Of a DNA stretch of 12,100 bases, positions 5,774 to 12,100 are shown piece by piece. The stretch lies in the NCBI GenBank assembly GCA_012329085.1, contig JAAXQB010000362.1:1-12100 (forward strand). The letters run 5' to 3'. A program made the translations under genes and the position numbers. Below the pieces are notes generated by a model. It searched no databases. It was not told where the DNA came from and was given only the letters and a program-made list of their open reading frames with translations. The stretch comes from Methanosarcinales archaeon. Lineage in GTDB: Archaea; Halobacteriota; Methanosarcinia; Methanosarcinales; Methanosarcinaceae. Numbering within the stretch: position 1 is the stretch's first letter; every line of letters starts with the position of its first letter.

Positions 5774-8700
5774 TGAATATAAATAATATGGGTACAACGG
5801 CATCCGCAAGATTTTCTGATGTTATAATTGGATTGGGGGGAGCTGGAAAAAATTTAGTATTTAATATGCTTAAAAGTGATTGGTTTGTAAGAAAAATCAT
5901 CGAAAGTGAGCAAAGTGTTAAATTTATAATTATTGATACGGCAACGATTGAATATAAAGAAGATTTGAGATTTAGGAATCTAATAGAAAAAAATATTGAA
6001 AAAATATCAAAGGAATTAGATATACCAAATCGATATATTGATATTGAAATTGTTTGTTTAACAGATAAATTAAATCTTGTAGGTATTGCAGATTTAATGG
6101 ATGAATATACAATCCAAAAAGCCAAAGAAGAAGGTAGTATCAACACATGGTGGCTTTATGATAAAGAAAAAGGCATTGATGTAAGAGCTGAAATTAAAAA
6201 AACCGGTGGAGAGGATTTTGCACATGGGGCATATAGGAGAAGAGGGCTTACAAAAGCTGTATTTTATAAAGCAAAAGCTGAAGGTGCAGTTGAAAGTAGT
6301 CTTAAATTAAGCATTGGGGCTGCAAGTACTGTATCTCTTATAACTGGCGCAGGAGGCGGAACAGGGGCTGGGCTTGTGATTGATATTGCACAACATATAA
6401 AAGATAAATATCAAAGCACAATTTTAGATTTGTTTTTAATATTACCTTCCATTTCAGAAGGAACCCATGAAAAAACAAATGCATATAGTATATTATCTGA
6501 ATTGGAATATGATAGATTGTTGCATGGAAAAGACGCATTGTTTAGAAATGTAGTATTGCATCCAATTGAAAGAACAGGATACAGAGGGGGAGATCTTGGT
6601 GCATATTCTAATAAACAAAAAGAGCTTTTAGAATTTGATGAAATGTTTACTTACATTTTTTACGATTATTACAAATTAATGACCACCAATGCAAAAACAG
6701 AAATTGGTGACAATCTCCATGCATATTGTGGGTATCTTCTCGCAACAGGCGGTATAATTAGATATAACATAGAGCCTATTAAGAAAAGTAAAGAAGAGAT
6801 TTCTAATTATTTGGACACTTTACAAAGAAGTTTAGGATTTGAAAAAGAACTTAGAAAAGAAGTGACAACTATTATTGAAAGTTATGAAGAATTGATTCAT
6901 GAATTTGGAGACATTCCACATCCTATGCAACTTGTTGTAAGTGATATGGATTATGTTAGAAATCGTTTTAGAAATATATTTGACACTATTATTTATCCTC
7001 AATCAAATACTACAAATCCATTTTCTTTATTGGAATATGAATCTCCAAAAAGAATAATAGAGCAATTAAAAAATTATATTGATCAAGGAGTGGATATTGG
7101 AGAATGGATAGAAGATATAAAAACAGTTGATGACTTAAAAGATAAAGTTGGAACTTTAAAAAGAGTTTCCTCTAATTTATCAACAGGGGATGTAGTTTAT
7201 AAAGATGAAGCAGATAGAAGCATTCTTAATATAATAATAGCAGTATCTGAAAACATGGAAATGTCTATAGAGCAGTTGGAAAAGGCATCTACGATTAATT
7301 TCAATGGATTGATAGTAAAATGTGAATTAGAAGAACAACTAAAAGAAGATGATTTGAGAAATAGTTTTAAAAATATGATAAAAATTGAGTCTGGATTTAA
7401 TTGGCTAAACGATTTTAAAATCATTGCTCAAAAATTAAACCAAAGTGGAAGAAATATAGATTTTTCTATTAGAACTATTTCAAAAGAAATTGATGAATTA
7501 AATTCTAAATTTGAAGAAAATCGGGATAAAATAGATGATGTTATATCATTGATTATGCCTGATTTAAATAGAATTTTAGATCTTAAAAAGAATTTAAAAG
7601 AAACAAACACTCCGGAAATTCATGAATTAAATGCAGACTTGATAGAATTTTGCAATTTAATAAATGATGTGTATGGTAGAGGAACCAAAGAACATTCAAA
7701 AATTTCAACAGATTCAATTAAAAGAAATAAAGAATTAGTCTCAAATGGTATATCTAATTGTTCAATTCCTGAAAGTTCAAAAAATGAATTGCATATATTC
7801 ATTGATTGTATTGAAAACATCATGAAATATGCATATGCTGAAAAGCATTATATGCGAAAAATTGAAGCATTGAGTGCATTTGATAAAATAATGGGGAAAA
7901 AGAAAAAATTCAATGAACATATAACTGAATCAAAAATTAAATATAAAGAATATGTTAGAAAACTTGAAAGCATATCTTCTGATTTTTCAAATTGTTACAC
8001 ACCGGGTGGACTTATAATTCCTTTATCTATAAAAGGGTATTTAATTGATTCTATTGAACATGATTTAAAGCAGATTACAACGGGCATAATAACAAAACTT
8101 GAAAATAATAAAGGAATTTTAATTTCTTATGATTCGTTTTGGAGTTTAATATTAAATACAGATGGAAAAGATGAATTAAAAGAATCTGTTGAAACTATAA
8201 TAATCTCTAAATTAAAAGAATTGTCAGAGATTGTTCAAACAATAGAAGGAAAAGAACTATCTAATAAAAAGCAACGATTTGAATTGGATGAAATAAATTC
8301 AATTTATGGAGATATAAAAGAAATATATGATATAATGGAGCAAACTGCCATAATATTGACTGACAAAGTAAATACTAATTTCAAAAATGCAAAATCTACA
8401 ATGTCTGAACTTATGGCAAAATTAAATGAAGAAAAAGGATATAAAAGAAAAGATTTAACCTATATTTCAAAATTGAATCCAAATCCAAGTCTTATGGGCG
8501 CAATTGATGAAATCGGTAGAAAAAAAGGCAATTTAAAACAAATATTTGAGAGTAATTTAGTTCCAGAAGATGCTAAGAAAAATGAATTGATTAGAATTAA
8601 TGAAGAACTTGAATCGCTTATTCAAAGATATTTAATTGGAAGATACCAAGAATATCTTGCAATTGATTCAGTATCAACTATAATAAAAGATGACAAAAAT

Positions 8701-9177
8701 CTTGAAATTGGACGATGGTCTCCTTCATTATCATATGCAGTTATAAATGCCCCACATGAAATTATAAATAGAGAAACACAAGAAACTGTGGAAAAGGTTA
8801 TGAAGAATGTATTACAAACACACCCAACAAAAACAAAAACAAATATTGTTGATGATTGTGGTGATTGGGATGTTGCAGTATCTGTATTCTTAGGACCTGT
8901 TTCAATGGATAACATTCATCCTGTTAAATCAGTTGGCGGATATAGAGAAACATATCAAAAGCTTACAACTTCAAATAATAAGCTAAAACCAACAACTATA
9001 TTCCATCATACATATGGTTTAGAAAATGGGGTACTTATTAGAAGAAATAAACTTTTAAGTAAAGAAAAATTTGCAATTTTAAGTTCAAGGGAACAACATG
9101 GGGAAGATGTTTCTAATGAAGTCTTAGATCAAGTTTATGAAAAAATTGAACTTACTGAATTTACTAAGGTTGACTAA
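5773..9177 (+). CDS. Giant tubulin/FtsZ-superfamily GTPase (FtsZ-like family 1 / Tubulin_2 type)
   Basis: At 1134 residues this is roughly three times the size of FtsZ. The N-terminal 230 residues hold the superfamily's nucleotide-binding loops in order: T1 GLGGAGKN (20-27), IIIDT after the second strand (52-56), a T3-like segment with AHGAYRRRG (150-158, compare AKGHYTEG of tubulins), and the T4 signature GAGGGTGAG (192-200). SEGTHEKTNAYSILSELE (228-245) follows in the T5/T6 place. A GDN...ATGG...RYNIE stretch (312-334) may be the T7 equivalent, with Glu334 in the catalytic position; this is uncertain. Residues about 340-960 are long helices rich in Lys/Glu. A distinct C-terminal domain (about 975-1100) contains GRWSPSLSYAV, DWDVAVSVFLGP and FHHTYGLENG. 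No membrane span. A strong GAGGAGG ribosome binding site lies ten bases before the ATG, which overlaps the previous stop as TAATG. Expected to bind GTP and possibly form filaments; this is inferred from family. Confidence 0.92.
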   Translation: MNINNMGTTASARFSDVIIGLGGAGKNLVFNMLKSDWFVRKIIESEQSVKFIIIDTATIEYKEDLRFRNLIEKNIEKISKELDIPNRYIDIEIVCLTDKLNLVGIADLMDEYTIQKAKEEGSINTWWLYDKEKGIDVRAEIKKTGGEDFAHGAYRRRGLTKAVFYKAKAEGAVESSLKLSIGAASTVSLITGAGGGTGAGLVIDIAQHIKDKYQSTILDLFLILPSISEGTHEKTNAYSILSELEYDRLLHGKDALFRNVVLHPIERTGYRGGDLGAYSNKQKELLEFDEMFTYIFYDYYKLMTTNAKTEIGDNLHAYCGYLLATGGIIRYNIEPIKKSKEEISNYLDTLQRSLGFEKELRKEVTTIIESYEELIHEFGDIPHPMQLVVSDMDYVRNRFRNIFDTIIYPQSNTTNPFSLLEYESPKRIIEQLKNYIDQGVDIGEWIEDIKTVDDLKDKVGTLKRVSSNLSTGDVVYKDEADRSILNIIIAVSENMEMSIEQLEKASTINFNGLIVKCELEEQLKEDDLRNSFKNMIKIESGFNWLNDFKIIAQKLNQSGRNIDFSIRTISKEIDELNSKFEENRDKIDDVISLIMPDLNRILDLKKNLKETNTPEIHELNADLIEFCNLINDVYGRGTKEHSKISTDSIKRNKELVSNGISNCSIPESSKNELHIFIDCIENIMKYAYAEKHYMRKIEALSAFDKIMGKKKKFNEHITESKIKYKEYVRKLESISSDFSNCYTPGGLIIPLSIKGYLIDSIEHDLKQITTGIITKLENNKGILISYDSFWSLILNTDGKDELKESVETIIISKLKELSEIVQTIEGKELSNKKQRFELDEINSIYGDIKEIYDIMEQTAIILTDKVNTNFKNAKSTMSELMAKLNEEKGYKRKDLTYISKLNPNPSLMGAIDEIGRKKGNLKQIFESNLVPEDAKKNELIRINEELESLIQRYLIGRYQEYLAIDSVSTIIKDDKNLEIGRWSPSLSYAVINAPHEIINRETQETVEKVMKNVLQTHPTKTKTNIVDDCGDWDVAVSVFLGPVSMDNIHPVKSVGGYRETYQKLTTSNNKLKPTTIFHHTYGLENGVLIRRNKLLSKEKFAILSSREQHGEDVSNEVLDQVYEKIELTEFTKVD

Positions 9178-9179
9178 AT

Positions 9180-10892
9180 ATGGGGATTCTTCCTTTTTTA
9201 TTATTTGCTATTATTGGACTTGTTTCAATTTTTGCATTTGCACTAATATTCAATTTAATTTTAAATGAATTGAATATTAGTGCAATACCTATATTAGTGC
9301 AAGACATATTCAATTTAACAAATATCTATTTTTTATCATCAATTTTAATAATCATTTCAACATTTACAGGATTGGTTATTGGAAGTAGTTTATCATTGAT
9401 GGTTCATCCACGCAAAAAGGTTACTGAAAAAGGCGGTTTATTATTTGGGGCGTGTGCATCATTGTTTTTGTTAGATCTAATTGATATAAGATTGATTAAT
9501 CACTTTTATTTATTTATTGGAATTTTTTGTTCATTGGTACTTGGAGCAGGTGCATATTTTCATTCTGAAAAATATATCGAAGAAGTTAAAATAAAATGGG
9601 ATTATCCTATAAAACTTGCACGAATATGTACAACTATTTTTATAATATCGATTTGTGTGTTTTCCATTTATATAGTGTTATTTCAAGATTGGTCTAAATA
9701 TTCTATATTAAGGGCAACACCTGTATTGATTTTTTATTCTATTGCCGGAATTTTAATTCAAAAATCTATTAATTTTAAACGAATCCAATCCATGCAATCT
9801 CAGCAATATGGAATTACATTAGATGATTTAAAAAACAATTCAAATTCAAGTTTTATTATAGGTCATCAAAATAGTGGAAAAACTGTTCTTGGTGTTGGAT
9901 TATACAAATGTGCTACAGATACTTATGAAGGTCAGCTTACAACATCTAAACTTTTAAAAATCACATCAAAAAAGCATTATGAAGACATACCAAGTACTTT
10001 TGCATTTATGACATCAGAGGGCAAGTATCATAAAGGCACTGAACGATCAGAATTTATTTCAAATGTTATAACTGTTGGTGAGTCGATTGAAAATAAATTA
10101 TTGTTTGGAAAAGAGGATATAACAATAAGTTTTGGTGATTATGGAGGAGAACATTTAGATTCCATCTCTAAATTATTAAAAAGCGATTCAATAGAGTCTC
10201 ACGCATCTACTTTAATTGACATATTACGGGAAGAATATGATGATGAAATTGATGAAAAATTGATTGGGACTATAGAAAAAGACATGAAATCACTTAATTT
10301 TGATTATGTTAAATATAAGATTGATTGGAGTTCTATTTCAGGAGACCATCTTAAATATTCTGCACCAATTTACATTATGAGTAAAATTAAAAATTCAAAA
10401 AAATTAATATTTTTAATTGATGGAAAACAATTCATTCCAATACTCTTACAAATAAACCCAACTTATGCATTAAAACTAAAAAATACAGACCTTAATGCAT
10501 ATAATGAGTATAAAGATGTATCAACAAAACAGTTTTTATATGATATTGCAAGTTACACTGCCATTCTAAATGCAAAAGAGTTAAATATTCAAGGGAAGCC
10601 AATTATTTTTGTTGTGACAAAATCAGATGAACTTATCGATGTATATAAAAAGATTGCAGAACGCATAGATTCTGATGAAATTATAAAACTTGAAAAAGAA
10701 TTATATGATGAAATGAAAGGACCTTTAATCAAAGTTTTACTTGAAGTAGATCTCATAAAACAACTTATAAAGGCATCGCATAAAAATGTAAAAGATTATA
10801 ATAAATATATAAAACTTGTGTCTGTAATTCCACAAAAAGGTAGCTTGTTAATATTGGGTATTGATAATATTATTGAATGGATTAAAAAGTGA
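9180..10892 (+). CDS. Polytopic membrane protein with cytoplasmic P-loop GTPase domain
   Basis: The 570-residue protein has an N-terminal membrane region with about six hydrophobic segments (roughly 3-27, 52-76, 86-103, 107-126, 149-168, 180-195). A soluble domain to the end follows. The soluble part has a G1/Walker A motif GHQNSGKT (228-235), a G3-type DYGG (320-323), a hydrophobic strand LIFLIDG (409-415), and a G4-type TKSD (480-483) after strand PIIFVV. This order is that of a TRAFAC-like GTPase with large insertions, fused to a membrane module. The TKSD motif favours guanine specificity. It starts two bases after the tubulin-like stop with AAGGT (9166-9170) as ribosome binding site. A distinct GTPase was part of the predicted FtsZ-like family 1 neighbourhoods, and this gene fits that place. 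Its first 110 bases carry an unusual perfect inverted repeat (9238-9285). Confidence 0.9.
   Translation: MGILPFLLFAIIGLVSIFAFALIFNLILNELNISAIPILVQDIFNLTNIYFLSSILIIISTFTGLVIGSSLSLMVHPRKKVTEKGGLLFGACASLFLLDLIDIRLINHFYLFIGIFCSLVLGAGAYFHSEKYIEEVKIKWDYPIKLARICTTIFIISICVFSIYIVLFQDWSKYSILRATPVLIFYSIAGILIQKSINFKRIQSMQSQQYGITLDDLKNNSNSSFIIGHQNSGKTVLGVGLYKCATDTYEGQLTTSKLLKITSKKHYEDIPSTFAFMTSEGKYHKGTERSEFISNVITVGESIENKLLFGKEDITISFGDYGGEHLDSISKLLKSDSIESHASTLIDILREEYDDEIDEKLIGTIEKDMKSLNFDYVKYKIDWSSISGDHLKYSAPIYIMSKIKNSKKLIFLIDGKQFIPILLQINPTYALKLKNTDLNAYNEYKDVSTKQFLYDIASYTAILNAKELNIQGKPIIFVVTKSDELIDVYKKIAERIDSDEIIKLEKELYDEMKGPLIKVLLEVDLIKQLIKASHKNVKDYNKYIKLVSVIPQKGSLLILGIDNIIEWIKK
9238..9285 (+). repeat. 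Perfect 18-bp inverted repeat inside the GTPase gene
   Basis: TTGCACTAATATTCAATT (9238-9255) is followed after 12 bases by its exact reverse complement (9268-9285), 58 bases into the coding sequence. Parts recur just downstream: ATATTAGTGCAA again at 9291-9302 and ATATTCAATTTAA (as at 9247-9259) again at about 9307-9319. The codons encode ordinary hydrophobic residues, so the symmetry is at the nucleic-acid level. Confidence 0.9.
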
Positions 10893-11764
10893 TACAAATG
10901 AAACAAGTTGCAATTTATGATAGTAGAGGGAGTAAATTAACTGGGTTCGATTTAGATGAAGACTTTGTGACAAGTTTTGATGAAGGAATATATTGGTATG
11001 CATCATTTTCAAGTAATGCTATTTTAATAGGTTCAAGAATTAATAATGTTAAAAATGCACATTCAGGAAGATATAATAGATATGCAATATTTGTGAAATT
11101 TGAAAGAAAATCTGGCAAATTGAATTTAATTAAATCTTTTGAATATTTATATTTATTTGTTAGAAAATATTTTGAGAGTAATGGGTTTATTTGGGATGAT
11201 GATTTTTATTCATTTAATGAATGCAATATAGAAGGAGAAGAGCATCAAAAATCAAAAAAAATTATATCAACATTAATTAAAAAGGGTAAAGCTGAAATTG
11301 CAATTAAAGTTGATGAAAGTAGCGAATCTGCTATTAGAAAAAATATGAAGATTCTCTCTTACTGGCAGCGTCTAATTGATGAATTTGAAGAGTATATTTA
11401 TAAAAATAATATTGTAATGTGTTATGGGCATAAAAATATTAATGCAGATATTTGGTTCAATTTGAATAATCGCGATAATTTAGAGTTTAATGAAATAATA
11501 TTCAATGCATTTAAAAATGCAGCCATTGATAAAATTCCATTGAAAAATATTAAAAATGTTAAAAATAAAATTCGCTCTAAAAAAATTAATCAATTGAAAA
11601 AACAACAAAATAAAAATAATTTTGTTATAGATAAAAACGACATATTAAAAAATAAAAGAAAATCTACGAATGATATTTTTAAAAAAATATTTTTATTAGT
11701 GATAATTGGGGTTGCAATAGCAACTATTATAATTATATTATTGGTGTCTATTGGTCATATTTAA
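10889..11764 (+). CDS. C-terminally membrane-anchored protein of unknown family, last gene of the operon
   Basis: The 291-residue protein has a soluble N-terminal part (1-210) with no signal peptide. A Lys/Asn-rich linker (about 215-265) and one hydrophobic helix at about 267-289 follow, with only GHI after it. It is thus a tail-anchored protein facing the cytoplasm. The first 75 residues look beta-rich, with Gly/aromatic turns (SFDEGIYWYASFSS, HSGRYNRYAIFVKFE). A mixed helical part follows, with SYWQRLIDEFEEYIY at 157-171. I do not recognise it. The small beta domain recalls the N-termini of GTPase-associated proteins in bacterial conflict operons, but this is only a resemblance. The GTG start overlaps the previous stop by four bases (GTGA). 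An in-frame ATG at 10898 would remove three residues and is equally plausible. Adjacent location suggests it partners the GTPase. Confidence 0.85.
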   Translation: MIQMKQVAIYDSRGSKLTGFDLDEDFVTSFDEGIYWYASFSSNAILIGSRINNVKNAHSGRYNRYAIFVKFERKSGKLNLIKSFEYLYLFVRKYFESNGFIWDDDFYSFNECNIEGEEHQKSKKIISTLIKKGKAEIAIKVDESSESAIRKNMKILSYWQRLIDEFEEYIYKNNIVMCYGHKNINADIWFNLNNRDNLEFNEIIFNAFKNAAIDKIPLKNIKNVKNKIRSKKINQLKKQQNKNNFVIDKNDILKNKRKSTNDIFKKIFLLVIIGVAIATIIIILLVSIGHI

Positions 11765-11810
11765 TTAAAATCATATATTCTCCTATAAAAATATGTATAA
11801 TTATGCGATG

Positions 11811-11816
11811 TTTTTT
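11811..11816 (+). terminator. T-tract after the operon
   Basis: A run of six T residues lies about 47 bases after the last stop codon of the operon, preceded by AT-rich DNA. It is a reasonable archaeal terminator, but short. Confidence 0.35.
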
Positions 11817-11827
11817 AAAATTGAAGT

Positions 11828-11989
11828 ATGTTTTTAACTTGCATTTGTTATTATCATTGGAAGACGGTAGCAATTCTTTTGTTAGTGATGGGGAAAACAA
11901 TTGAACTTGAAATGAATCTAAAAGAGCCAAAGTTGATGGATAAACTCGAAAAAGGTATTCATATATTAAATATGATAATTGCTTTATAA
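11828..11989 (+). CDS. Doubtful 53-codon open reading frame
   Basis: ATG at 11828 to TAA at 11987-11989. The first part is hydrophobic (Val14 to Met21) and the second is charged (MGKTIELEMNLKEPKLMDKLEKG). An internal ATG at 11888 would give a 33-residue version. There is no ribosome binding site before the first ATG; GTGATGGGG surrounds the internal one. The sampled GC content (about 35%) is higher than in the operon (about 27% in one sampled line). After the stop the same frame stays open for another 17 codons, so this could be a broken, decayed gene. No family recognised. Confidence 0.25.
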   Translation: MFLTCICYYHWKTVAILLLVMGKTIELEMNLKEPKLMDKLEKGIHILNMIIAL

Positions 11990-12100
11990 AATTTACCGTG
12001 TGAATTGGTGGTCAAGTTTAGGTCGGTAGCAAAATCAGAATAACCGAAAGTCATGTGATACGATAATAACTTTACAAGCTACATACAATGAGAAAAAAAA
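11990..12100. other. Unassigned tail, higher GC
   Basis: No complete gene. The sequence is more GC-rich than the operon. It contains TCGGT (12023-12027) / ACCGA (12043-12047) as a small inverted repeat, and a second copy of CGGTAGCAA (12024-12032; first at 11865-11873). It may be the start or remnant of a feature beyond the window. Confidence 0.4.

Noticed and set aside
5751..6146. 131-codon minus-strand frame
   Set aside because: Antisense to the tubulin-like gene, whose motifs T1 and IIIDT lie in this stretch; the antisense product has no recognisable features.
8622..8915. 97-codon minus-strand frame
   Set aside because: Antisense to the conserved C-terminal domain of the tubulin-like protein, with no supporting start signals.
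11748..11930. 60-codon minus-strand frame after the operon
   Set aside because: Overlaps the end of the last operon gene and the T-tract; no ribosome binding site and no recognisable domain.

Overview
The window looks like a strongly AT-rich archaeon, most probably a methanogen of the Methanobacteriales (Methanobrevibacter or Methanosphaera type). This rests on four things: the base composition, a tRNA-Pro without an encoded CCA end, T-tract terminators and TATA-like promoter elements, and families that are typical of methanogens. The genus is an inference; no 16S or marker gene is present.

Layout. Bases 1-440 are an untranslated block of dispersed short repeats and perfect small hairpins. 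A tRNA-Pro(UGG) follows (539-613), then a small MoaD/ThiS-type sulfur-carrier gene (733-1017). Roughly 600 bases of AT-rich non-coding DNA lead to an alpha/beta hydrolase on the minus strand (1628-2440). Next comes a minus-strand gene for a 428-residue helical, coiled-coil protein (2858-4144). The hydrolase lies between two copies of a 99-base direct repeat. That repeat carries the last codons and the 3' flank of the coiled-coil gene, so the hydrolase probably sits in the scar of a duplication or insertion. A second repeat-rich gap (4145-5017) separates the coiled-coil gene from the main operon.

The operon at 5018-11764 is the reason to look at this window. Four tightly packed plus-strand genes (1-base overlap, 2-base gap, 4-base overlap) encode: a type I membrane protein with a signal peptide and an extracytoplasmic domain; a giant 1134-residue tubulin/FtsZ-superfamily protein with a complete N-terminal nucleotide-binding core, long helical middle and conserved-looking C-terminal domain; a polytopic membrane protein with a cytoplasmic P-loop GTPase domain; and a 291-residue cytoplasmic protein anchored by a C-terminal membrane helix. 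Three of the four are membrane proteins, which points to a nucleotide-driven, membrane-associated polymer or remodelling machine with an outside domain, an inside filament and a GTPase switch. It resembles the FtsZ-like family 1 systems that were predicted from genome context to remodel membranes, but without the vWA and OmpA partners of the bacterial versions. Its function here is not known.

The last 340 bases have a higher GC content than the operon and hold only a doubtful 53-codon reading frame.
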